This document shows positions 1 through 7,380 of a stretch of 64,000 nucleotides of DNA, in pieces. The notes under the pieces are model-generated. The model was not told the origin of the DNA and ran no database searches. It was given only the letters and a program-made list of their open reading frames with translations. Both the position numbers and the translations under genes were made by a program. The stretch lies in contig JAEWAQ010000027.1 of NCBI GenBank assembly GCA_023391635.1, forward strand, positions 1-64,000, written 5' to 3'. The stretch's first letter is position 1; every line of letters begins with the position of its first letter. Source of the stretch: Bacillota bacterium. GTDB lineage: Bacteria; Bacillota; Bacilli; Paenibacillales; Paenibacillaceae.

Positions 1-1
1 A

Positions 2-415
2 TGCGATATCGAAGATAACGCCATCGTGCTGATCGATTATGCGAACGGCGCTCGGATTTCGTATACGGAATGCCATTTTACGCCCGAATATACGCGTGAA
101 TTCGTGTTTATCGGCTCGAAGGGGAAACTTTGGGGCTTCTACAACAACGAGCAGGACTTTGAAATCCGGGTCTGGAAGCGGTTTGCCCCGGCAGCGGTCA
201 AATATTATCCCGAGAAGCGCGCCGGCAGCCATGGCGGTGGCGATACGGGTATCGTTGAGGAGTTCGTCGGGCTGATCAAGCAGGGAAAACCGGTGTTGAA
301 AGGAATCCGGGGCGCTCGCAACAGCGCGGCGATCGCCATTGCCGCCGCCGAATCCGGCGAACGGGGCTTGCCCGTGCGGATTCGCAAAATCGAAGGGGCA
401 GAGCTGGACATCTGA
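2..415 (+). CDS. Gfo/Idh/MocA-family oxidoreductase, C-terminal part (5' truncated by window)
   Basis: Only the last 137 codons are visible; the frame is open to base 2, so the start lies upstream of the window. The visible part looks like the C-terminal beta-sheet domain of NAD(P)-dependent sugar dehydrogenases of the Gfo/Idh/MocA family: alternating strands such as IDYANGARISYTECHF and FVFIGSKGKLWGFY, then a helical end with EEFVGLIKQGKPVL and a small-residue-rich AIAIAAAESGERG helix, as is common near the end of this family. The Rossmann domain is not visible, so the substrate cannot be judged. A glycoside hydrolase gene starts 25 bases downstream on the same strand, which suggests a shared carbohydrate-catabolic transcript. 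Family assignment is moderately sure. Confidence 0.7.
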   Translation, partial: CDIEDNAIVLIDYANGARISYTECHFTPEYTREFVFIGSKGKLWGFYNNEQDFEIRVWKRFAPAAVKYYPEKRAGSHGGGDTGIVEEFVGLIKQGKPVLKGIRGARNSAAIAIAAAESGERGLPVRIRKIEGAELDI

Positions 416-440
416 AATATTCGGGAAAAGAGGCTTTTCA

Positions 441-2606
441 ATGGAAAAAAACGGCGATAACGCGTATCTGACGTCAACTGTCGAATATAAGAGATTTACA
501 TGGGATGTTCATCTCGATCAGGCCAAACTGGTTAACGCGGTTACCGGAAGAGCGATCTGGGAAGGAAGCTTGCTGCCTTTTTTCGAGATTGTGTCTGATT
601 CCCGGGAATATTTGCACATATCAACGCAAGCCATCGGCATAGACAGCCTCTCGGAAACGGAGTATCGGCTGGAACTCGGATTAGGAGATGCGGGCAGCGG
701 TTGGTTAAAGTGCCATTTGGAGCCTTGGGGCGTGCGATTTTCGCAGCTCTCCATAAGATGGCATCAACCGGTTAAGATCGTAGCGATGTACTTCGGGATG
801 CAGACCTTGAATGAACGCCAGATGAACAGAAGCTCCATTCCTGACAAGCCGTATTGGCCGAACTGGAGTTCGAGCGGCTACTGCGTTCCTTGCGCCGGTT
901 CGGGCCCGACGAAGAGCTTCTGGCGATCGTGGGAGATGGGCGACGCCGTGCTGCCGCTTGGCAGCTTCGGCGATGCGATGGGGACGCCGTATTCCGCCGC
1001 TTATCCCCGCCCCATGTACGCTGCGGCGATGGGAGGGAAGCAAGGATGGGTTGCCATCGGCTCCGGTGACATTCCGGACGCTGCACTCACGCTGAAATTG
1101 CAAGCTGTTACCGCGTGTTTGCAATATTTGTACAGAGAAGACTTGTGGCATCCCGCGAACGTCTGGCAGCGATCGTGGCGGGAGCCGCTCAGGATGGCTT
1201 GGGGCGATTCCGCGTATGAGGCCTATGACAAGCTTTACCGCTCATTTCCGGTTTCCGGGGCCAAATCGCCGCATCACCAACGCTCGTTTGTCTGCACTTG
1301 GGGCGACTTTAAGGAGAACCGTCTGGACCTCCGGCAGATAACGGATCGGGTAGTGAAGTCGACCCCCTCGGAGATCATGATTCTCGACGATATGTGGGAG
1401 ACGAATGCCAGCAGCGGCAAGCCCAACTACGCGAAATTCCCACGGTTTGAACAAGATGTGCAATATATACGGGATCAAGGATACCAAATTGCCGCTTGGC
1501 AGTCGATCAGTTGGGTAGATCCCGAAGAGTCGGGCTTGAGCGCCGAAGATTTGCTGTGCGGACCGGACGGCAAGCCGCGCGAATGGGGCTGCTTCGGCAG
1601 CCCGCTGTCATCGTCCGGGTACAAATACTGTATTGATCCAAGCTCGCAGAACGCGCGTCAATTTCTGATCGATCGAACGAAGCATGTCATGAATTTGCTG
1701 CAGCCTGCAGCCCTGAAGCTGGACTTCGGATACGGCGTGCCGGGACCGGATATCAGCTCGCCGCGCAATCCCGAGCTTCGCGGGGAACGTTATTGCGCCG
1801 AACTGCTCCATATTATCGCGACGGCCGCAAGAGAAGTGGATCCCGATGTGACGATTATCTACTACGGCCTGCACCCGCTGCTGCACGATCATTACGACAT
1901 GATCAATCAGGACGATCTTGGCGATGCCGGAGACAGCGCGGAGTACGAATTGTCCGGCCACAATCAACGATGCATGTGGGCGGCTCTGGCTGCAGGTCAC
2001 GGGATGGCGCTCAATACATCGACAGGATATTATTGGGGCGCTTTCGAATCCATCCTGCTGAATACGGCCGTCATCGGTGCGGGCGGTTTGACATTGGGTG
2101 AATACGACAAGGACCAAATGAGCATTTCCCCCCGACAAATCAACCGCTGGCGCGCGATCGACGCATGGCGCAGGCGCACATGCGGCTGGAAGCCGCTGTG
2201 GCTGGAAGCTGATTTCGGCGGCAAGGGCAGCGAGCCTTCGATCGTCTCCTGGGGTCGCTTGGAAAATGTAGATGGCGACGAACGGGTCACGGCGCTGGCA
2301 TTAAGGAATCATACAGGGACGTTGAAGCAATATCCACAGTTGGAATCGCTGCGCTTCGACGGCGAATGGGCATTCATCTCCCAAGATCGGCAAGATGTTC
2401 GTGAAACCTCCCTTCTCGCGTGCATTCCTTTCCGTGCGGGGACGATAACCTTCGATCGCAGCTTCAACGCTGTCAAAATCTATCGACTGGCAGACGGGCA
2501 GTTGGAATGCGCAAGGACGATCAAGCGGGAAGAGCGGTCTTCGCTTCAACTGGAAGTAACGGATGAAGAGCTGTCGTTCATCGTCGGGTTTATCGTGGAA
2601 AGCTGA
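441..2606 (+). CDS. Glycoside hydrolase, clan GH-D-like (alpha-galactosidase type)
   Basis: A 721-residue protein starting at ATG 441 (reading MEKNGDNAY); the frame is open further upstream but there overlaps the oxidoreductase gene. An N-terminal beta-rich region of about 280 residues is followed by a (beta/alpha)8-type region. There I see EIMILDDMWE (near residue 315), a substrate-strand motif KLDFGYGVPG (near 430) whose Asp resembles the GH36/GH31 nucleophile, and a later acidic motif NQDDLGDAGD (near 490) that may hold the acid/base. The C-terminus looks like an all-beta domain. There is no signal peptide, so a cytoplasmic enzyme acting on imported oligosaccharide is likely. The neighbouring Gfo/Idh/MocA gene fits carbohydrate catabolism. 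The exact family (GH36, GH31 or a related uncharacterised family) cannot be fixed by eye. Confidence 0.65.
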   Translation: MEKNGDNAYLTSTVEYKRFTWDVHLDQAKLVNAVTGRAIWEGSLLPFFEIVSDSREYLHISTQAIGIDSLSETEYRLELGLGDAGSGWLKCHLEPWGVRFSQLSIRWHQPVKIVAMYFGMQTLNERQMNRSSIPDKPYWPNWSSSGYCVPCAGSGPTKSFWRSWEMGDAVLPLGSFGDAMGTPYSAAYPRPMYAAAMGGKQGWVAIGSGDIPDAALTLKLQAVTACLQYLYREDLWHPANVWQRSWREPLRMAWGDSAYEAYDKLYRSFPVSGAKSPHHQRSFVCTWGDFKENRLDLRQITDRVVKSTPSEIMILDDMWETNASSGKPNYAKFPRFEQDVQYIRDQGYQIAAWQSISWVDPEESGLSAEDLLCGPDGKPREWGCFGSPLSSSGYKYCIDPSSQNARQFLIDRTKHVMNLLQPAALKLDFGYGVPGPDISSPRNPELRGERYCAELLHIIATAAREVDPDVTIIYYGLHPLLHDHYDMINQDDLGDAGDSAEYELSGHNQRCMWAALAAGHGMALNTSTGYYWGAFESILLNTAVIGAGGLTLGEYDKDQMSISPRQINRWRAIDAWRRRTCGWKPLWLEADFGGKGSEPSIVSWGRLENVDGDERVTALALRNHTGTLKQYPQLESLRFDGEWAFISQDRQDVRETSLLACIPFRAGTITFDRSFNAVKIYRLADGQLECARTIKREERSSLQLEVTDEELSFIVGFIVES

Positions 2607-2881
2607 ATATCGGAGGGGGGATTCAATCGTCCATTGGATGTGGCGGCAATATGCGTTTTCTCCATATCTGTAATCGCTGCTGCCTCAGACGGCAACACTA
2701 GACAAGTACGTATATCACAATTGCATAATGAGCCCCGACCACAACCCCGTTCCCGCATACGGGGTTGTTCGCCATGCGCCGCTCATGGCGATTGCCTGGG
2801 CGGTGCAAGTCCGCTGTGGGGGCTAATGAGTATCTTGGAAATGTGTTCCTGGGCATTCAGGAAGTGCAGGGGTCTATTTTT
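2607..2881 (+). other. Intergenic region with nested inverted repeats upstream of prmA
   Basis: No convincing gene here. Three inverted repeats stand out: ACAACCCCG/CGGGGTTGT (2741-2769), CGCCATG/CATGGCG (2770-2790), and an outer pair ATGAGC/GCTCAT (2728-2733 with 2781-2786). The last two share bases and so cannot form together. The first hairpin could be a terminator for the upstream carbohydrate genes, but it has no clear T-run. A TTG at 2634 behind a G-rich stretch opens a frame with a hydrophobic N-terminus that runs into prmA; I do not treat it as a gene. Confidence 0.35.
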
Positions 2882-2911
2882 TTGCCTGATTTATCGGCAA
2901 GCGTGTATAAT
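2882..2911 (+). promoter_or_regulatory. SigA-type promoter for the prmA operon
   Basis: TTGCCT at 2882-2887 and a perfect TATAAT at 2906-2911, with an 18-base spacer. The start codon of prmA is 59 bases downstream of the -10 box. A dedicated promoter makes sense because prmA here is not preceded by dnaJ as it is in B. subtilis. Confidence 0.65.
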
Positions 2912-2969
2912 GGAGGCTAGCAAAACGCAGACCGGATTGGCCGGTATGGGGCGGAAGGAGTTTACCCGG

Positions 2970-4001
2970 GTGTTATGGCATGAATTGACCATTATTGCAA
3001 CAGAACCGTCTCAGGAGATGGTTTCCCATTATTTATATGAGCTCGGCGCCGCCGGAGTGTCCGTGGAGGAATCCTGGTCGACCGACAAACCGCGGGACAC
3101 GTCGTTGGGTCAGTGGTACGACAAGCCGTTGAACGATATCCGACCCGGATATGCGGAGATCAAGGGCTATTTTGCGGAAGAGACGGATTTGGCAAAGGTG
3201 ACGGAGAAACTTCGCGCGCTGGTGACCGGATTGCCGGAGTTCGGTTACGATGCCGGCGAATTCACGATTTCGGCGGCGCAAGTGCAGGACGAGGATTGGG
3301 CCGACGCTTGGAAACAATATTTCAAGCCGTTGCAAGTATCGGAGCGCCTGACGATCAAGCCGACATGGGAGACGTACGAACCGCGTGAGGACGAGGTCAT
3401 TATCGAGCTTGATCCCGGCATGGCGTTCGGCACGGGCACGCATCCGACAACGGCGCTATGCCTGCGCACACTGGAGAGTGCGATCCGCGGCGGAGAGACG
3501 TTGATCGATGTCGGCACCGGCTCGGGCATTCTCGCGATCGGCGCCGTGAAGCTGGGCGCTTCGCGCGTGCTGGCGCTGGACCTCGACCCGATCGCGGTCA
3601 GCAGCGCGACGGAGAACATCGCGTTGAACGGCTTGCAGGACGTTATCGAAGTCCGCCGCAGCGACTTGCTCGGCATCCTGAGCGAAGGGGATAGCGGCGT
3701 AGATAGCGACTGGACAGATAACCTGAGCGAAGGGGATAATGGCACCATTTCCGTCCGGCCCCCTGTCGACATCGTCGTGGCGAACATCCTTGCGGAGATT
3801 ATCCTGCTGTTTGTCGCGGACGTCGCGAAAGTGTTAAAGCCTGGCGGCATCTATATCGCGTCCGGCATCTACAAGAACAAGGAAGCGGACGTCGAGGCCG
3901 GCCTGCTGGCGGCAGGATTCGAGATCATCGATCGCGTCCGGCAAGACGACTGGCTGGCGTTCGTCGCGGGCAAGCCGAAGGAGGACGATGAAGACGCATG
4001 A
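2970..4001 (+). CDS. prmA: Ribosomal protein L11 methyltransferase
   Basis: PrmA uses S-adenosylmethionine to methylate ribosomal protein L11. I chose the GTG at 2970 (product reading MLWHELTIIAT) because GGAAGGAG lies 9 bases upstream and this N-terminus matches the family; longer in-frame starts would add an unlikely leader. The 343-residue product has the N-terminal substrate-recognition domain (about 1-125), the family block LDPGMAFGTGTHPTT, the SAM loop DVGTGSGILAIG (about 180-191) and the substrate-side motif NILAEI (near 271). It is longer than the usual roughly 310 residues because of an insertion at about 236-263 holding two copies of LSEGD. The stop overlaps the next gene by four bases. 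Confidence 0.93.
   Translation: MLWHELTIIATEPSQEMVSHYLYELGAAGVSVEESWSTDKPRDTSLGQWYDKPLNDIRPGYAEIKGYFAEETDLAKVTEKLRALVTGLPEFGYDAGEFTISAAQVQDEDWADAWKQYFKPLQVSERLTIKPTWETYEPREDEVIIELDPGMAFGTGTHPTTALCLRTLESAIRGGETLIDVGTGSGILAIGAVKLGASRVLALDLDPIAVSSATENIALNGLQDVIEVRRSDLLGILSEGDSGVDSDWTDNLSEGDNGTISVRPPVDIVVANILAEIILLFVADVAKVLKPGGIYIASGIYKNKEADVEAGLLAAGFEIIDRVRQDDWLAFVAGKPKEDDEDA
3677..3738 (+). repeat. Direct repeat inside prmA
   Basis: The 17-base sequence CCTGAGCGAAGGGGATA occurs at 3677-3693 and again at 3722-3738. The copies are offset by 45 bases, which keeps the reading frame and gives LSEGDSG and LSEGDNG in the protein. The repeat makes up most of the extra segment that lengthens PrmA compared with relatives. 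Confidence 0.8.
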
Positions 4002-4672
4002 ACTTCCTTTGGTATCCGATCGCTGAATTGCCCTTCGTGGCGCTCGCGGCGCTGGCGGGCTTCACGATCCACGAGTTCGCGCACGCCTGGACCGCGTATA
4101 AATTCGGAGACGATACCGCCTATCGGGAAGGGCGCGTCACACTGAATCCGATGGCCCATCTCGACCTGATCGGTGCGCTGTTCCTGCTGATTGCCGGATT
4201 CGGTTGGGCCAAGCCGGTCCCGGTTCGCCGCAGCAACTTCAAGCACCCGCGCGCGATGAATATCGCCGTGACGGCCGCCGGACCGATCAGCAACTTGCTG
4301 CTTGCCGCCCTGGGAATTGTCGCGCTGTATCTATTGCAAGCTGCGAATGTGCACATGTCTGACGCCGGCATCCAAACTTTCTGGACGTTTTTAAAGTATT
4401 GGCTGCAGATTAACATGATCCTGCTGCTGTTCAATTTGATTCCGCTGCCTCCGTTGGACGGATATCGCATTCTGGAAGAATTCATGCCGTTGGGACTCCG
4501 AATACGGATGATGCAATATGAGCAATGGAGTTTCTTCCTGTTCTTGTTATTCGTCTTTATCGCTCCGCTCCGCCGGGTGACGATCGATCCGCTGTTCGGA
4601 TTGATGACCCCGATCTTGGGCGGGATCAGCTCCGTCTGCGAGTTCATCTTCGGGGGTCCTAGGCTGCTGTAA
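3998..4672 (+). CDS. Site-2 protease family membrane metalloprotease (M50)
   Basis: A 224-residue multi-spanning protein with the zinc motif HEFAH at residues 25-29 in the first membrane segment and a second metal-ligand motif, NLIPLPPLDG at 146-155, in a later segment. These are the two hallmarks of the M50 (site-2 protease) family. It lacks the PDZ domain of RseP and resembles the small Rip/YwhC-type branch. Members cut proteins within the membrane, often anti-sigma factors, but the substrate here is unknown. The ATG overlaps the prmA stop (ATGA), implying translational coupling in the prmA operon. In B. subtilis this gene is not part of the prmA-rsmE-mtaB run, so its position here is a lineage-specific insertion. 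Confidence 0.85.
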   Translation: MNFLWYPIAELPFVALAALAGFTIHEFAHAWTAYKFGDDTAYREGRVTLNPMAHLDLIGALFLLIAGFGWAKPVPVRRSNFKHPRAMNIAVTAAGPISNLLLAALGIVALYLLQAANVHMSDAGIQTFWTFLKYWLQINMILLLFNLIPLPPLDGYRILEEFMPLGLRIRMMQYEQWSFFLFLLFVFIAPLRRVTIDPLFGLMTPILGGISSVCEFIFGGPRLL

Positions 4673-4700
4673 AATTAACGATAGATGGAGGCCACGCGAC

Positions 4701-5492
4701 ATGCAGCGCTACTTCGTGACACCGGCGCAAATAACGGAGCAACATGTCGTCCTGACCGGAGAAGATGCCCGGCACCTGGGAGCCGTCATGCGCGCCAAGC
4801 CGGGCGATGCGTTCATCGCATGCGACGGGCAAGGGCGCGACGTGCTGGCGAAGATCGAATCGATCGATCGCGAAGCGATTCGCGCGGATATCGTGCAGGT
4901 GCTGCCGACTTCGGCCGAGATGGCGTGGCGCGTCACCGTTGCCCAGAGTTTGCCCAAAGGAGACAAGCTGGAGACCGTCATCCAGAAAGGAACGGAAGCC
5001 GGCGCGTTCGCGTTCCAGCCATTCCTGTCCCGCCGTACGGTCGTGCAGTATGACGAGCGCAAAGAAGCAAAAAGGGCCGAGCGTTGGCGCAAGATCGCCA
5101 AGGAAGCCGCCGAGCAGAGCCATCGCAGCATCGTGCCGGAAGTGCGAAGCGTTTGCGATTGGAAAAAGCTGCTGGGCGGATTATCCGCTTACGATCTGGT
5201 ATTGTGGTGTTATGAAGAAGAAGGACGCGCCGGGAAGGGACTTCGCCGCACGCTGGCGGAATTCCGCAAGGGACTGGGCGGCGCGCCGGCGGGAGACCGT
5301 CAGCCGAACTTACTGCTCGTCGTCGGGCCGGAAGGCGGCTTCGCGCCGGAGGAAGCCGAGGCGGCCGCGGCAGGCGGCGCCGTGCTGACCGGGCTGGGTG
5401 GCAGAATATTAAGAACGGAGACGGCGGCGTTGTACGCGCTAGCATGCATCGCTTACGAATCCGATGAGTTGGGAGAGGATCCGAATGCCTAG
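4701..5492 (+). CDS. rsmE: 16S rRNA (uracil-1498-N3)-methyltransferase
   Basis: RsmE methylates N3 of U1498 in 16S rRNA. The 263-residue product has the N-terminal PUA-like region (MQRYFVTPAQITEQHVVLTG) and the C-terminal SPOUT knot with the SAM-binding sequences LLVVGPEGGFAPEEAEAA and ILRTETAALYALA. It starts at an ATG 13 bases after ATGGAGG. It follows the site-2 protease by 28 bases and overlaps mtaB, so the operon continues. The order prmA-rsmE-mtaB matches B. subtilis yqeT-yqeU-yqeV. Confidence 0.93.
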   Translation: MQRYFVTPAQITEQHVVLTGEDARHLGAVMRAKPGDAFIACDGQGRDVLAKIESIDREAIRADIVQVLPTSAEMAWRVTVAQSLPKGDKLETVIQKGTEAGAFAFQPFLSRRTVVQYDERKEAKRAERWRKIAKEAAEQSHRSIVPEVRSVCDWKKLLGGLSAYDLVLWCYEEEGRAGKGLRRTLAEFRKGLGGAPAGDRQPNLLLVVGPEGGFAPEEAEAAAAGGAVLTGLGGRILRTETAALYALACIAYESDELGEDPNA

Positions 5493-6837
5493 CGTGGCAT
5501 TTTATACTTTAGGGTGCAAGGTCAACTTCTACGACACGGAAGCGATGTGGCAGCTGTTCAAGAACGAAGGCTACGAGCAAGTCGACTTCGAGACGACGAC
5601 CGCCGACGTCTATGTGATCAACACTTGCACAGTCACCAACACCGGCGACAAGAAGAGCCGTCAGATTATTCGCCGCGCCGTGCGCCGCAATCCGGAGGCG
5701 GTCGTGGCCGTCACCGGCTGCTACGCCCAGACTTCGCCTGCGGAGATCATGGCGATACCCGGCGTCGATCTGGTCGTCGGCACGCAGGATCGCGACAAGC
5801 TGATGTCGTTCATCGGCCAGATTCAGCAAGATCGCAAGCCGGTTAACGCCGTGCGCAACATCATGAAGACGCGAGAGTTCGAAGAGTTGGACGTGCCCGG
5901 TTTCGCCGACCACACCCGCGCCTTCCTGAAAATCCAGGAGGGCTGCAACAATTTCTGCACGTTCTGCATTATCCCGTGGTCGCGCGGGCTGTCCCGCAGC
6001 CGCAAGCCGGAAAGCGTTCTGCTTCAGGCACGTCAGCTCGTGGCGTCCGGCTACAAGGAAATCGTGCTGACCGGCATTCATACCGGTGGGTACGGCGACG
6101 ATCTGGACAACTATCGATTGGCGAACTTGCTCCAGGATCTCGACGGCATCGACGAGCTGGAGCGCATCCGCATCAGTTCGATCGAAGCGAGCCAGATCGA
6201 CGACGCGATGATTCGCGTGCTTAACGCTTCGCCGAAAATGTGCCGTCACCTGCACATCCCGCTCCAGGCCGGCGATGACGAGATTTTGCGGCGCATGCGG
6301 CGCAAGTATACGAAGGCGGAGTTTCAAGACAAGATCGCCCGCATCCGCGAAGCGATGCCCGGCGTGGCGATCACGACGGACGTGATCGTCGGTTTTCCGG
6401 GCGAGACGGATGAACTGTACGAGAACGGATACCGTTTCATGGAGCGTATCGGCTTCTCCGAGATGCATGTGTTCCCTTATTCGAAACGGACGGGCACTCC
6501 GGCGGCGCGGATGGACGATCAGGTCGACGAAGAAGTGAAGCATGCGCGAGTGCACCGGCTGATCGAGCTGTCCGAGAGGTTCCAAGCGGATTATGCGCGG
6601 CAGTGGGTCGGACGGGAGATGATCGTCATCCCCGAAGGCCAGCCGAAGGGTCAGCTCGATCAGGGGTTGACAGCAGGCTACACGGATAATTACTTGCAAG
6701 TTGTGTTCGAAGGCGACGGAGAAGCGCTGCGAGGCAAGCTGTGCCGCGTGCGCATTACCGAATCCGGCGTGAATGAATGCCGGGGCGAGCTGTTGTCCGT
6801 AGCGGCAGATTCGCGTAGTTTGGCATTGCATGCATAG
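5485..6837 (+). CDS. mtaB: tRNA ms2t6A methylthiotransferase, radical SAM
   Basis: MtaB adds the methylthio group to t6A37 in tRNAs reading ANN codons. I place the start at ATG 5485 (MPSVAFYTLGCKVN) behind GGGAGAGG, overlapping the end of rsmE by eight bases. The 450-residue protein has the three N-terminal cysteines that bind the auxiliary cluster (C11, C48, C79). Next comes the radical-SAM triad C-x3-C-x2-C at C154, C158 and C161 (GCNNFCTFC), then the TIM-barrel core and a C-terminal TRAM-like region. The length is normal for the family. The GCKVN signature separates MtaB from MiaB (GCQMN). Confidence 0.93.
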   Translation: MPSVAFYTLGCKVNFYDTEAMWQLFKNEGYEQVDFETTTADVYVINTCTVTNTGDKKSRQIIRRAVRRNPEAVVAVTGCYAQTSPAEIMAIPGVDLVVGTQDRDKLMSFIGQIQQDRKPVNAVRNIMKTREFEELDVPGFADHTRAFLKIQEGCNNFCTFCIIPWSRGLSRSRKPESVLLQARQLVASGYKEIVLTGIHTGGYGDDLDNYRLANLLQDLDGIDELERIRISSIEASQIDDAMIRVLNASPKMCRHLHIPLQAGDDEILRRMRRKYTKAEFQDKIARIREAMPGVAITTDVIVGFPGETDELYENGYRFMERIGFSEMHVFPYSKRTGTPAARMDDQVDEEVKHARVHRLIELSERFQADYARQWVGREMIVIPEGQPKGQLDQGLTAGYTDNYLQVVFEGDGEALRGKLCRVRITESGVNECRGELLSVAADSRSLALHA

Positions 6838-6852
6838 GAGGGACCGTGAAGG

Positions 6853-7293
6853 ATGAAAGAAATCGCGGCAGGCGGCGTTGTCTATCGCAGGCGGGGCGAC
6901 GGCGGGGTGGAAATTCAGCTTATTGAGGACCGATTCGGCAAAATTACGCTGGCCAAGGGGCGCATGGAAGACGGAGAAACGGTGGAGGAGACGGCCGTGC
7001 GGGAAATCGAGGAGGAAACCGGCATCAGCGGCCGGATCGTCGAGAAGGTGTCCGTCGTGCATTATTCCTATGAAATGGAAGAGCGCGGTTCCGTCGACAA
7101 GGAAGTGCATTACTTCCTGGTGGAAGCGGCAGGCGGCAACCTTCTGCCCCAGGTCGAGGAGATCGCCGGCGTTGCCTGGTACGACCCGCGGGAGGCTTGG
7201 CGCTTGCAGCTCGACAGAGGTTACGAGAACAATCATGAAGTGTTAGGCTTGGCTTTATCTCTGCTTGGTATGAATATCGGAACGGAACAGTGA
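6853..7293 (+). CDS. Nudix hydrolase
   Basis: A 146-residue protein with a complete Nudix box matching GX5EX7REUXEEXGU, beginning GRMEDGETVEE and ending REIEEETGI (about residues 36-58). Nudix enzymes hydrolyse nucleoside diphosphates linked to another group; the specific substrate is not evident, although the short form lacking extra domains resembles MutT-like or diadenosine polyphosphate hydrolases. It starts 15 bases after mtaB behind AGGAGGGA, so it probably belongs to the same transcript. Confidence 0.88.
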   Translation: MKEIAAGGVVYRRRGDGGVEIQLIEDRFGKITLAKGRMEDGETVEETAVREIEEETGISGRIVEKVSVVHYSYEMEERGSVDKEVHYFLVEAAGGNLLPQVEEIAGVAWYDPREAWRLQLDRGYENNHEVLGLALSLLGMNIGTEQ

Positions 7294-7380
7294 GGCATTT
7301 AAACGGCTTTGACGGGCGTGGGCCAAGATGAAGCTATGATAAAGCACATGATGTGTGAAATGGGAAAGGGTGTCGAACGA

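Noticed and set aside
2791..2830. GGTGCAAGTCC, resembling part of the cobalamin riboswitch B12 box
   Set aside because: The surrounding conserved blocks of the riboswitch (such as GCCACTG) are absent, and the downstream gene prmA has no link with cobalamin.
2634..2969. N-terminal extension of PrmA or a small secreted peptide gene starting at TTG 2634
   Set aside because: Hydrophobic start looks like a signal peptide by chance, but the frame runs through hairpins and the SigA promoter into prmA, and the family start at 2970 has a proper Shine-Dalgarno sequence.
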